The notes under the pieces: model-generated
Databases searched by the model: none
The model's input: the letters and a program-made list of their open reading frames with translations, nothing else
Told to the model about the DNA's origin: nothing
Made by a program: the position numbers and the translations under genes
Source of the DNA: Dioszegia crocea
Lineage: Eukaryota; Basidiomycota; Tremellomycetes; Tremellales; Bulleribasidiaceae
Assembly (NCBI GenBank): GCA_001600615.1
Contig: BCKK01000002.1
Location: 1,642,809-1,706,808 of the forward strand
Direction of reading: 5' to 3'
DNA length: 64,000 bases
Shown: positions 47,953-58,906 of the stretch, piece after piece
Position numbering within the stretch: position 1 is the stretch's first letter
How the letters are laid out: each line of letters opens with the position of its first letter

Positions 47953-50597
47953 ATGTCCATCCCCGAGTACTTCTCGGATCTCCCCAACTTCAGTGATATC
48001 ATAAGCAAGACCGAGGCCAAGGTCAGTATCTCCATCTCATCCTAACTCCCTAAGCCTTCCTGCGCTAACAGCTAGTCAGGTCCGGTCAGATCTCCGCCAG
48101 CGATACGGGAAATGGCACGGTCATTCAGCTTTCCCAGACGAGAATTATGACGCGTGGACGCAGAGGCAATGGCAGCGATACGATCATTTCATTCACGCGG
48201 CTCGAGATGTGAGTTGCCATGTCGACCAAGTACGAAGATCTACACTGACCTGTCCAGAAGAAGCTATTGCCCACACCTACGGAACTCGACAAGGCATATC
48301 CAATCTCCGAAGACGCCCCTTCACCGTTCTCGCCCTCGGCAACATACGCGGGTCAGTCTGTGCCGCCTTGTTGTTTGTTCTAGTGTGTTCTGTAGCTGAC
48401 TTTCCAGCGCTCGGTCTCTGTGGATACAAGCAAGAAACCAAGAATCTGGATGACGTGCGAGCTCTCGCTCAAGCTATGTTGGAATCTAATCGTACCGATC
48501 TTGAAGCGACCTTTACTGCACCTGCAGTGATGCTATCACAGAAGAACAATACACGCTTGGAGACCAGTGAGTGATGCTACTGCCTCTGCGAGCGAAGCTT
48601 CCTTTGACCAGTCTCAGAGCTGACGTTCAGAGACCAAGATCAGCTTGCAGAAACGCTAGGATCACTCGGCGAAAGAGCAGCCATGGCAATCAAGGAATCG
48701 ATCCTTGGCCATCTACAAGCCTTATCAACATGGAACAGCGTTGTCGAGCTACTCGACCAAGTCGATTTGAGTGACGAAAAGACCCTTATGAACATAGCCA
48801 GCGATTCGACATATGAAAAGAGGGAGAGCTCCAGTCCGCTATGCAGCACTCTGCTGCGAATCGACCATGAGGAGGCCATGTCGGCCACTCGTCTTCGGCT
48901 GCTTTTCCAAGAGTGGCGTGGCAAAAGTGCTATCCCCACTCAGCCGGTAAGCATTTTTTTGGACTGCGGCAACAATAGTTACAGCTGACGACCGGCAGTT
49001 CCCTTCGTGGTGGACTACAACCATTCAACGAGAGCAGCCACATGTGTCACCTCGCATTTTACAATTGAGTAGTCTTGCTGGCTTGAGCCGCTTCGAGAAA
49101 GCGATAGTGCGAGTTTGTCGGCCTAGTCTACATGCCGGAGTGCCCCCTCAAATAAGTCGTACGCCTCCGCCTCCAAACTTATATCACACGGAGGCTGATC
49201 AGACAGTCCTCGACTTCGAAATGATGCTCCTCGAAAAACCCACTCGTTGCAACAAAGTCTCTGATTCACTCATGAAAGCAATCGGTATGTCATCAAATCG
49301 ATGCTTGGAAAATATCTGACGTCCTATCAGGGTATCACTATACAGTCGTATATGTGCATTTCATTCTCCGGAAGCTCATCTTCGACAGAGCCATTTCATG
49401 CACAGAATGGCATACCTACAAAGTCCATGAGACTTGGGGCAAATATCCACCTGGTACGCATGAGAGGAAAACCGACTCCGCCGGTCAAAGGCTTCTCGCT
49501 GTGATGTCGCTACGGAAGATTCTGGAGGGGGATTGGCGAGATCACAGAGTTTTCTGGTTCGGAACTCGGACCCATGGGCTGAATTGGGCAAAATATCTTA
49601 CTCTCCCCTCCCCTGCGACAACCCTCGACCTAAACGGTCCGAAACTCAAGGCGTGCCTCGACGCTATTTGCACAGTCACCTGCGGATCGTGTCTGAGCGG
49701 CATAATGGATGCGGAAATTAAGGGTAAGAGACTCACGGTTAGAACGGATTACGCCAGCCGCGATATCTTGGAGGATATTCAGGCCGTCTGCTCTGCGACT
49801 CGGCTGGCTGAAGAGTTACGTATTCCGGAGGACCTTTATTGTACGTTCAAACCGACGACTGAGCGACAACATACTCCCACCGCGACAGTCCTCGGGCCGC
49901 CGTCAACGGATCGCTTGGAGTCCGCTCCTCTCGCTCAAAGCAGCCACTCGTATCTACGAGACAATCCACCGAACTCGAGACCTACCGGCAGGTCCAGCAT
50001 CACCGAGTCGACCACTCCTCCACCTGAGCATGCCGAGACGCCGGTGTCTCTCCAGCCTTTCTTGGTGAATGGAGCGCAGATGAAATTGCTTGAGCGGGTG
50101 CTGGGCGAGCGAGAAGGGGAAGTCAGATGGTCCAAACTTATCAATGTAAGTCCTGCGATGAGCTGCGGATAGTGTACACAACCAGCTGATTCAAACAGCT
50201 CCTGAAACGTGTCGGATTCCGGTGAGTCTAATATCCAGCTCACTGATCCAAATGAGTTCCTCGCTGATATCACAGTGCGACTGGCATGGGCGGCTCGGCA
50301 TATCACATCACTCCAATAGTACCCGGAGGGAAGTCGATCCTCCTCTACAAGTGAGTTCCCGCGGTCATTGTTGACGATTTCTAGCTGATCGACGACAGAC
50401 CTCATCCTGAACCATCCTTCACCTCTACCGAAGCGAAAGCCATTGGCAGTCGATTGAAAGCAACCTGTAAGCTGTTTTCGTTTCTGGATGGCGCATTTAG
50501 CCTTAATGCTGACGTTCCAGTTGGGTGGTCGATACATACATTCGTCCGGCGGAGTGAACCGGAGCCCGAGCACGAGGCGGGTGATAATGCTGATTGA
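47953..50597 (+). CDS. Tandem paralogue B, unknown function, HicA-like/dsRBD-like C-terminus
   Basis: Same architecture as paralogue A, transcribed in the same direction 440 bp downstream. It starts MSIPEYFSDLPNFSDIISKT, a close match to A. Shared blocks: LCGYKQETKNLDDVRALAQA, GHLQALSTWNSVVELLDQVD, GLSRFEKAIVRVCRPSLH, ILDFEMMLLEKPTR, VVYVHFILRKLIFDR, LNGPKLKACLDAICTVTC and PLAQSSHSYLRDNPP. C-terminus: FLVNGAQMKLLERVLG, LLKRVGFRATGMGGSAYHIT, SILLYKPHPEP and IGSRLKATFGWSIHTFV, then an acidic tail. Intron positions match A where compared, including a GTCGTA donor after the PPQI codons in both. The early exon carries WTQRQWQRYDHFIHAARD, aligned with the MQWTRCDHYLYAGRN of A. Clear tandem duplicates, well diverged, both open. 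Function unknown. Confidence 0.75.
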
Positions 50598-50923
50598 GTC
50601 GTGCGGCTGATCTCACCGGAACGAGCGAGAACTATGTAGGCGTCCGATTCTTGCATGTATCTTGTATTTATGGGGATAGGCATCGCACTACGGGCTGCTA
50701 TGGCCATGAAGTCCTGCTGGGCGCGGTCTGGCGCATCGGCTGTCCATGTCGTATCTGCCGCCACTTTCGGGAGAAGGTTCCGGGGCACTTGCCTCCCGCA
50801 CCCTCCACCTCGCGCATCATCCAGCCACTGTCAAGCCATTCTTCAATAACGTTCCAAGTCTATAGATCAGACATACCGTCCAGCACCGTGCACCCACCCC
50901 CTACAACCAGCACAAAATCAGCC

Positions 50924-51860
50924 ATGACGGACACAATAGTCTGGGAAGTTCGTTGGTCCTCCTCCCGCAAGCTCCCTTACTTCTTCAACCACTCCACCGG
51001 CAAGTCCGAGTGGGTTCCCCCTCGCGATCTATCCGACGCGCAGATCAGGCAACTCCCGGGTGCTTCAAAGTACCTCACTGAGGAAGGTTCGGCAATCCCC
51101 AGTGAGAGGGGCCAGGCCACGGAGCCTAAGCCTGCTGCGGCCGAGAAACAGGGTCCGCGAAAGGCTCGAGCGAGCCATATCCTCGCTAAGCATTTCAAGT
51201 CTAGGCGACCCAGTAGCTGGAGGCAGGTGGGTTCTTTTCCGTTCTCATTGCATCTCGTCCAATCTGCTCTGAATTGTGGTTTGTTGCTGATAACGGATAG
51301 CAAACCATCACTCGCTCCAACGCCGAAGCCCGCGATATCATCCAGGGTCATATCGACCGTATAAGCGCTCTTCCCGAGCAGAAGCGTGCTGAGGCATTCG
51401 CAGCTATCGCCAAGACGGAGAGTGACTGCTCGTCTGCTAAGCAGGGAGGTGATCTGGGATGGTTTACAGAGGGCCAAATGCAGGCTACCTTTGAGGTACG
51501 TTTTGGTATGGGAAATCACGAAAGGGTCATAGAGGACACTGCAGCTGGGCTGGCATATCGCAAGAGGCCTTTGGTAGATCATGGAGAGGGAGACGGTATA
51601 TCTGAAGGGGACTGCGCTGACTTCATCTCCCCTATTCTTTCCAAATATCAACGACACACATTCCATCGCCTTTGCCCTCTCCCCCGTGACTGAATGTCCA
51701 TCAACACTATCGGGCCCCCCTCCTCTTCTTCTTCCAACCGCACACTCTACATATCTACCAATCGCTAACACAGGACGCAACCTTCAACACGCCACCAGGG
51801 CAGATGAGCGGCATCGTCGAGACCGAATCCGGTACGCACGTCATCATGCGGTTTGGATAG
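50924..51860 (+). CDS. ESS1: Peptidyl-prolyl isomerase ESS1 (Pin1 type)
   Basis: Isomerises phospho-Ser/Thr-Pro bonds, for example in the RNA polymerase II C-terminal domain. The start is MTDTIVWEVRWSSSRKLPYF. The WW domain runs WEVRWSSSRKLPYFFNHSTG to KSEWVPP. After a linker, the parvulin domain begins ARASHILAKHFKSRRPSSWR with the phosphate-binding Arg pair. It continues ARDIIQGHIDRI, SDCSSAKQGGDLGWF (active-site Cys), GQMQATFEDATFNTPPGQMS and GTHVIMRFG. There are two introns; the second (51496-51773) is 278 nt, unusually long here. Exon frames on both sides agree with the family. About 180 residues, normal for fungi. Confidence 0.95.
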
Positions 51861-52050
51861 GGCGTTTTCGAAGAGGGTGTCAGTGTCAGATGCGCAGGGC
51901 GTCTCAATGCGAGGCAAGGGTGTCTAGAAATGGGAGAGGCAAATGACGTGAGTCTTCAGCATATAGAAGCATGATTTAGTGGTCGCAGAGGGGACATCCA
52001 TTGACAGAAGTACAGCATGGAGGACGCCCAGTTTGAGGCGCATAGGGGGT

Positions 52051-52781
52051 TTAGAGAGGAGCAGAGGACAGATTGTGCCATAGTCGATAGCATACACCAT
52101 GTACGATAATACGAGTGGTACGTAGTATACATTGACAGGCCGACTCCCGTCTGAGCCCATCCAGGGGAAATAATAAGCTGGGGTCTTCATCGTCGCCTTG
52201 CCGGCGCCTCTTGTGGGCTCTGCGTGGTTCGTACGGGCCAGGCAGCTTGTATGCTCGACCGCATGGAGACGATCCTGCACGGTCATACCTGGGCTGTCAA
52301 CTGTGTCCTGTTTGACAAATTTGAGAGCTCGAACCAGTACTCACGATTCCACCCTTTGAGTGCAGCACTATCCCCTCCGCAGTCTTTATAGTCATCCTAG
52401 ATTGGATGTCTCCCCTCACTCCAATCTGAGCTACAGCTTCGACTTCCCCACCCCGCTACCACCTTGGGTAGCGCCAGACCCGTGACCCGGCGCGACGCCT
52501 CTCCCGAAGCCTTCCCACGCAGGATGGACAATCCTCACATCTCCCCATTTACCGCCGTGCTGTACTCCGTCCGCCCTTTGGCCCGTATTGTGATTTGAGT
52601 TTTGGATAGACGGCACGCTGATAGGAGCCGAAGATGCAGTGTTGCGCGATTGGATGAAGGGAGGACGGAATGTGGAGCTGGATGCTGGATGTAATCCGAT
52701 CGAGTTTGGGGAGAATGCTGGCTTGGAGCTAGTTGTATGATGGGAGGATGGGACCGTGGGTCGTTTGTCTCGTGAGAGCAT
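52051..52781 (-). CDS. Unrecognised small basic protein
   Basis: First exon from 52781 (MLSRDKRPTVPSSHHTTSSK), Ser/Pro-rich, ending in the more conserved-looking KWGDVRIVHPAWEGFGRG. I infer two further exons: one with RGDIQSRMTIKTAEGIVLHS (about 52350-52430), joined through a GTGAGT intron to one with GRAYKLPGPYEPRRAHKRRR (about 52160-52290), reaching a stop at 52051. The first join uses a very short GT...TAG intron and is uncertain; read-through would end at 52431. No family recognised. It is convergent with ESS1. Confidence 0.45.
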
Positions 52782-53111
52782 CTCGCTGAGGCTCGATTGT
52801 GTTTGTGTGGGCGATTAGAACGGAGAGCCTGAGAGGAGGTGATGTATCTGCAGGTCGAAGGATCAAAGGAGGATGTGTGAATTGGTGGACGGCCGATGAC
52901 ATCGCCGGTTGATTTTAGCCGGAGTCAGTCAGGTCTGCTGGCCTTTTTTCGACTCCCCTCACCACCAGTCATCCAAGTGTGCGAGCAACTCAAGCTTGTG
53001 TATGGCGCGTTCTTCTAGCTTCTAAGAAGGACGAGAGCAAGCAAGGTACAATCCAAACTGAAATACATTGATCTACGTCTACCAAGTACCTCGCATTTTG
53101 TAGTGGACATT
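52782..53111. other. Spacer between a small gene and EFB1
   Basis: 330 bp holding the upstream region of the small gene and the 3' untranslated region of EFB1. Nothing else seen. Confidence 0.5.
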
Positions 53112-54151
53112 CTACAATTTTTGCATGGCTAAGATTGTCAGCTTGCAGTCTCGGTAAGATGGGCAGCCTAGACTCACCGGCAACATCGGTCGACTGGACG
53201 TAGTCCTCAATCTCCTGGATCTCCTCCTGCAACTCGTCGAGCGAGACCTTGTCCTCCATGACCAAGTTCATCTGCAGCATCCTGATACCTGAATTACCAT
53301 CAGCGCCGTTCCACTTTGATGCAGAACCTCAAACTCACCGTAACCGACAGGAACCAACTTGCTCTTACCCCAGAGCAAACCGTCCTTCTCAATAGCCCTA
53401 ACAGCGTCCTCCATGGCCTGCATGTCGGTCTCGTCATCCCACGGCTTAATTTGCAGTGTGACGATCGACTTGGCGACCTCGAGCGTCTTGCCGGCCGCTA
53501 GCTTCTCCTGCTTCTTGGCCTCCTTCGCCTCGTTGTACTTGGCAACACGCTCGTTCTTGACACGCTCAGCCTCGGCAGCGGCCTCCTCGTCCTCCTCGTC
53601 GGAACCGAAGAGGTCAATGTCATCATCCTCTTCTTCTGCGGCGGGTGCGGCCTTGGAAGAGGAGGTGGCCTCAGCGTTGAGGGCGTTGAAGAAGTTGGTG
53701 CCGGCGGGGAGGGTGGAGTGCTCGGAAGCGTACGAGAGGATGTGTCGGTACCATCGGGCAACGTGGGGGTACTGCTTGGCATCGGGTGCGGCTGTCAAGT
53801 CAGCGCGTGTACTAGTCTATGCCATAGGACTACTCACAGCCCTTCAACTCGTCGTAGGCCTTGACATCGGCCGAGGAGGGCGCGTAGCTGAAATCTGAGT
53901 CAGCACAGACCTCTTTCGTCACAAAGTTGAGATTTTTGGGGCAAGTAGTAGGATCAGTGTGTTTGGAAGGGTATATTATCTTCAATGTGAAAGGCGCGGG
54001 GTCTTAAGCCGCTGACCTCAGAAACACGGACCAAAACAAAGTTCATCACAGAATGTTGAAGGGGAGTGGAAAGGGGAGAAGGGTCCAAGACTTACCCGTC
54101 AACGTAAGACCTGTTGGTCAAGTGCTTTTCAAGCTGGGCGAGATCAGACAT
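53112..54151 (-). CDS. EFB1: Translation elongation factor 1-beta (eEF1B-alpha)
   Basis: Guanine-nucleotide exchange factor for eEF1A. The first exon (54151-54096) encodes [20 protein letters not shown] 208-nt intron (53888-54095) follows, then [15 protein letters not shown], a GST-like N-terminal part ([20 protein letters not shown]), an acidic linker ([20 protein letters not shown]) and the exchange domain ([55 protein letters not shown]). The protein ends VQSTDVAAMQKL in a tiny last exon. The length is about 215-220 residues, usual for fungi. The first intron hosts a U18/snR18 snoRNA, as in the yeast EFB1 gene. Confidence 0.95.
53949..54053 (-). ncRNA. snR18: C/D box snoRNA U18/snR18 in EFB1 intron 1
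   Basis: Guides 2'-O-methylation of large-subunit rRNA. On the minus strand the intron carries box C (GTGATGA, 54049-54043), a guide TTGGTCCGTGTTTC directly followed by box D' CTGA (54021-54018), and box D CTGA (54957-range equivalent 53957-53954). The 14-nt guide is complementary to the conserved 25S rRNA segment GAAACACGGACCAA. The same guide-plus-D' string is present in human U18, and yeast snR18 also sits in the EFB1 intron. The ends are set about 5 nt outside boxes C and D. The terminal stem is weak. Confidence 0.85.
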
Positions 54152-54768
54152 TGTGTGTGGTGTGGGTGAGAGAGAGGGTAGTTATGGATGGAATGATTAT
54201 CGAAAATGGCTGAGGAACGTTCTCCAACTTTTGAGATTGGCGGATATCGCCGCGGGAGATATTCCCGAAAGTGGCAGTCTGGAAGTGGGTGGCAAATTGG
54301 GCTCAAGTGGCAAAGTGGCACTGCCGTTACAGTGTCTCACTCTGGTCTCGCTCTCTGCGGGTGCGCTATCTGTCATTTATGGGACTGCACGCCGGGTATG
54401 GAAGATCTGTGAAAATGAGGCTCATATTCGCGCTCATCCAGGCTCAAAGGATACCCGCGAGAGGTCAGGGATCAGGTTATACTCCCTGCAGCGGCTGCAG
54501 CAGCACTTCTTCGATGGGAGCTTGGTTGATCCCATCTCGCTCAAGGCCAGATGGGTGGCATCAGGCATGTGAATCATTATCCTTCGATTACTACAGGTGG
54601 CACTAAACATGGCCTGGACGCCACTGTTCTGCGGCGGGGGGCCGAACGCGGGGCGCACGGGCTTTTAATTTTGCCCGTCCAGAGCTTAATCGCTTCTCTA
54701 TATACTGCTTGCAATTGATTTGATCCTCTTTTCGACCCTCGATCTACTCTTCCCAAGACTCAGTAGCC
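54152..54768. promoter_or_regulatory. Divergent region, EFB1/membrane-protein gene
   Basis: About 617 bp. It includes a cluster of short AGTGGCA-type repeats (54270-54325: GTGGCAG, GTGGCAA, GTGGCAA, GTGGCAC) close to the EFB1 side, and a TATATAC run near 54701 that fits the rightward gene. No coding sequence supported. Confidence 0.45.
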
Positions 54769-56182
54769 ATGTCCACCCTTCAATCTGAGACTACATTCGA
54801 TAACACTACAGAGCAAGATCCCCTCATCCCAAACATCCCCAATCCAGCCCATCAAATCCCCTTGACAACCCCTTCGCCCCTCCAATCACCGACTGCCACA
54901 AGCCTACCCACCTTATCTCCCGCAGCCCAGCTCTGGCTCAACACAAATCTATCCGCTATTCATGCTGCCCACCAGCGACAAGACTTGAACGAAATCGCTC
55001 GCCTTGCAAGGAGTTCCTGTCATTCGTGTCCCCCGAGCTCGACCCCGAGTGCTCGCCTTGGTTGTATCCCTTGGGGTTCTTGGCGTATGGTGAGCCATCC
55101 CAGTCTGCATCATTGTGGGCCTCATCTGACTTATCAGTGATATCGGTACTCATCCTACTCCCCATAGCCCTCAATTGGCTGTTCCCCGTCGTGGACATCT
55201 TCATCACAATGAATGTCCTCTTTTATCTGTCAGTCATCGCCGTACGATTCTATTTCACCTTCCGTACCCACATACTCTCTCGACTAGGTTGTCGGCAAAA
55301 GAGCCGCTACGAACTGCTGGCGATTCTCACGTCTGCATTGATCGAAACGATGGCTGTTGGGGATCCGGCCTTCCGAGACGCGCCACATACCACAGCTTGG
55401 GCGGGTCTGACGGGAAGGGAGCGGCCGGGTGCAGCCAGGTTGGCAGAGGGCTGTGATCCTTTCATTCGTCATACTCTGTGAGTTGCAAGTCCCATTATAG
55501 TCAGAATCTAGACTCCTACACCAAAAGGCAAATGCTCTTGATGCGGAGTAGATTCATATTTCAACTGATGCATCTCTAACTGAGGGCAATCCGTCCCATC
55601 CGGCCCGACACCCTCGTCTCCGACTCTAGCACCCTGATCGTGGGAATCTGGAGCGGGACCTCTGCATGGATCCGCAATAACGATGCAAAGAGGGAAAATC
55701 CGACCTGGGAAAGATGCCTGGTCACCCTCATGGTATTCTACCGTGAGTCTCTGACTGTTGAGATGCAGAAGTCTGCGACACGAAACTGGTCTGACTAAAG
55801 CCCAACAGATCATTTCGTGCCGCTCATACTCTTCTTCATCTACGTAGACGACTACTGGATCGTCCCTACCAATATGGGTGACTACCCGAAAGTCTACTCC
55901 TACTCGCTCTCGTTCAATCTCGAACTCGTGTCCGCCATCGTGATCGGGTTAGTCATCACCCTCCCGGTCCCGGTCTTTATGGTACGATAGTGGTTCGTAA
56001 ACGCAGATGAAATCGTGTATCGGTACGGAATCCGATGGAAATCGCTCCACCCTGTCATGAAGGAATGGATCAATGAAACGAGGGCGATGTACGGACTGGA
56101 GGTCATCCCAGAGGAGGATGTCTTTGAGCAGTGTCTGAAGTCAAAGGATAGGGCGCGTGAGCGTCTACGAGAGTCGTCGTGA
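54769..56182 (+). pseudogene. Multi-pass membrane protein gene with frame break and in-frame stop
   Basis: The N-terminus (MSTLQSETTFDNTTEQDPLI) is Thr/Pro-rich, then LWLNTNLSAIHAAHQRQDLN. Near 55010 the protein-like frame shifts: it continues as KEFLSFVSPELDPECSPWLY in another frame, with no GT donor between the two. After that comes a consistent spliced frame with helices (ISVLILLPIALNWLF, FYLSVIAVRFYFTF), DTLVSDSSTLIVGIW, NPTWERCLVTLMVFY, HFVPLILFFIYVDDYW and LELVSAIVIGLVITLPVPVF. A TAG at 55988-55990 then interrupts the frame. Sixty-three clearly protein-like codons follow (WFVNADEIVYRYGIRW ... FEQCLKSKDRARERLRESS) up to the stop at 56180-56182. No splice choice I tried removes the TAG in frame. 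The two lesions suggest a broken gene or sequence errors. Family not recognised. Confidence 0.55.
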
Positions 56183-56493
56183 TTGGTGGCTGGCGTGGGG
56201 CGGCTGTTACTCTTTACCTGCTTGACCGATTTGTAGTACCTAGATCCACTGAGCATCTCTCTGCTCATATATCGGTCCATCATGGTCAGTGATATCAGAG
56301 ATGATTGTATATTTAGCTTAGCTCCTCATGCACTCATAACCCTGGCGAATGGGCTGACACTGTTGGGCAGCAGGATGAGTCAGACATAGCGATACATCCG
56401 CGGATTAAGAGTTGAGATAAGACTGTCGCCCATGGCATCGATGACTCGCAGTGAGCCTTCCCCCTGGCTGGACCTCAATTCTGGGTCATGGCC
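56183..56493. other. Convergent 3' spacer
   Basis: About 310 bp between the membrane-protein gene and the end of MDJ1. No gene seen. Confidence 0.45.
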
Positions 56494-58564
56494 CTATCCC
56501 GTCGCCGCCTTCTTCTCCTCCTCCACCTCCTCTGCCTCAGCGTCCTTCTCTCCGACCACCTCAGCCTCCGACGCCGGAGCTGCGCCCAATGGTGGAGTCG
56601 ATGGCTGACTATCGTCAACTCGGTCCTGTATGGGCGACGTCGACGAGACATCGGGTGCGGTCGATGAAGCGGCTGGTGATGTGGAAGAGGGGACGACTAA
56701 CCTAGTGTCAACAATCTTGCTCTGCAGCATGCTCACCGCCCTGATCCCTTGCCCTTGCCCCTTCCGGCCCCAAACAGCGATTCTGCCCAGCCAAGCGCAC
56801 CGCCCACTGCTGAGGCAATGTTATCGAGCACGCTGGGCTGCTCAGGGGAAGGACGAGGCTCAGTCTCGACGAATGGCGCTGAGGAGGGGGATTTACCTTT
56901 TTCAGATGATGTGTCTTTCGATGCTGACGATGGAGATTGTTGTGGGGATGAGGACGGGGTTTCGATTGGGGCAGTAGCCGATTCAGACGGGGATGATGCT
57001 GGTGATCCGAATGTGATGTTGGGGGTTCGACCTTCTACATCATCGGCATAGGCCTGCATGATCTTCTTCTGCACCCCAGTGAGGGATCTGGGTTATGAGC
57101 TGCTATACGGACTAGGATGATCTCGAAAAGACTCACCTTGGTATTTGTATTCTCCATCCCACAACTAAATCTCCCCTCGCCTCGCGCCCTCTCTGAGGAT
57201 ACACACTCTTGACTCCACGTCCCTTCAAAACCGCCTCTTCCCCATTCTGCGTCCCTTCCCTCACCCTCACCTCGACATCCCCTTCCAACGTCGGTATCCG
57301 GATCCGTCCACCCAACAGGGCCGTATGCAGAGGCACCTTAGCATCATGATAAAGATTCGTCCCCTGCCGCCTGAACACCGCCGACGGCTTGACATTCACC
57401 CGGATGAGTAAATCTCCAGGTGATCCCGATGACCCAAGCGGCATATCCCCCATGCCGGGCATCTTCACCTTCATGCCATCCTCCACTCCAGCCGGAATAT
57501 CCACATCAATCTCTTTCCTCTCCTTGACTTTTCCTACACCCTCACATTCCCCACATCGAGCTCCACGAGGTATGGTCGATCCAGCACCACCGCAGGATTG
57601 ACACGTTGACGCCATGTACATCCCTTGTACCTGGAACGTCTGCTGTCCTGTCCCTCGACAAGTCGTACACTGACTTTTCTTCTGCCCTGGCTTGAGGCCG
57701 GAACCCGTACATGGTTTACAATCGACGACGGGGGTGATGGTGAGTTTTCGAGAGACACCATTGCAGGCTTCGAGGAAGGAGAGGGTGATGATAGTTTCGA
57801 GATCGTCGCCTTTCGATGGGCGCTGTCGTTGTCCACCACCGGGACCGAAAGGGCCTCCACCTCCACCTCCGCCGAAAGCTCCGCCAAAGAGCTGCTCGAA
57901 GAGGTCGCCGGCATTCCCTGCTTGTCCGCCAAATCCGCCACCGAAGCCCTGGAACCCACCAAACCCGCCTGCCCCTCTTCCGAAATTAGGATCGAAGCCT
58001 TCTTGTGTCGAAGCCGAGCCATACGTGTCATACGCTTGACGCTTCTTGTCATCAGACAGGATCTAAAGGTCAGCTGTGAAGGTTCGATAGATCGCAAGAT
58101 GGCCTACATCGTACGCTGCCTGGATCTCCATGAATCGCTCATTCGCGCCTTTCTCCTTATTTGAATCGGGATGCCACTTCTTGGCGAGTTGATAGTACAC
58201 CTTCTTGATGTCGCCCGCACTATCACCCTTCTTCACACCCAATACTTCGTACGGGTCTTTGGCGGACGCATTGGAAGGCGGAGAGGCGTGGAAAGAGCGC
58301 TGTCGTCTTAGATCAAAAAGCTACCACCAATGAGGAAAGACTCACCGATTGCTGTCTTAGTCGAGGATCTGATAGACGCCTCCTGTTACATCTCTCTAAG
58401 GGGTAGGTAGGCGAATTATACCTTCCGTTGCCGGTATGTATGCTCCGAGTCGATTGCTCGGGAGAAGACGGACGAGGAGGTGGAGGGAGCGTCGATGAGC
58501 TAGCGACTGAGTTCGGGCCAAAAGGGAGAGTAGTAAACGCTCTAGTGGGGATTCGAGGCGGCAT
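56494..58564 (-). CDS. MDJ1: Mitochondrial DnaJ chaperone MDJ1
   Basis: J-protein partner of mitochondrial Hsp70. The start MPPRIPTRAFTTLPFGPNSV is a basic, Ser-rich presequence. The J domain has DPYEVLGVKKGDSAGDIKKV and the HPD motif in LAKKWHPDSNKEKG. A Gly/Phe region (about 57850-58000) follows. The zinc domain has four CxxCxGxG repeats: CKPCTGSG, CTTCRGTG, CQSCGGAG and CGECEGVG. The substrate-binding part includes DVDIPAGVEDGMKVKMPGMG and GDLLIRVNVKPSAVFRRQG. Then comes LTGVQKKIMQAYADDVEG and a Ser/Pro tail. One frame stops after GRGKGKGSGR at 56733. A GTGAGC...ACTAG intron there would instead add about 75 acidic residues ending at 56494; I use the longer form. Several introns. Confidence 0.9.
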
Positions 58565-58906
58565 TGCTGATGTACGAAGGAGCTGATGAGCTTGAGATGG
58601 CTATATGCTACCTGTGAGATGCTGTAGATGATGCTCGAAGCTGCCAGAAATTTTGGATGAGATGAGATCTCGGATCGGATCTTATTTTACAGCCGGACAA
58701 CCACGTGTCAAGCCGGAATTCGCCACCCAGATCATGACGTGGACATCCCCAGTATCAAGATCATGGCCGAGGTCCGAAGCCCGAAGGTGAGTTCAAGCTT
58801 CGGCCGAAGCTGCCCTCAACTCTCCATCTCTGATATCGCTAACGATGGCAGCATCATACAATGCTGCTCCCAGCTTGATACAGTCAGTCCTGCCTCAGAG
58901 CTCGCT
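58565..58906. promoter_or_regulatory. Divergent promoter, MDJ1/ALG12
   Basis: 342 bp between the MDJ1 start and my chosen ALG12 start. In-frame ATGs at 58739 and 58763 and a GTGAGT near 58786 show that ALG12 may begin further left; the 58763 start cannot be spliced cleanly into the main frame. Confidence 0.4.

Noticed and set aside
50655..50849. Small upstream frame before ESS1
   Set aside because: It lies in the probable leader of ESS1, shows no family pattern and has no splice link to the gene.
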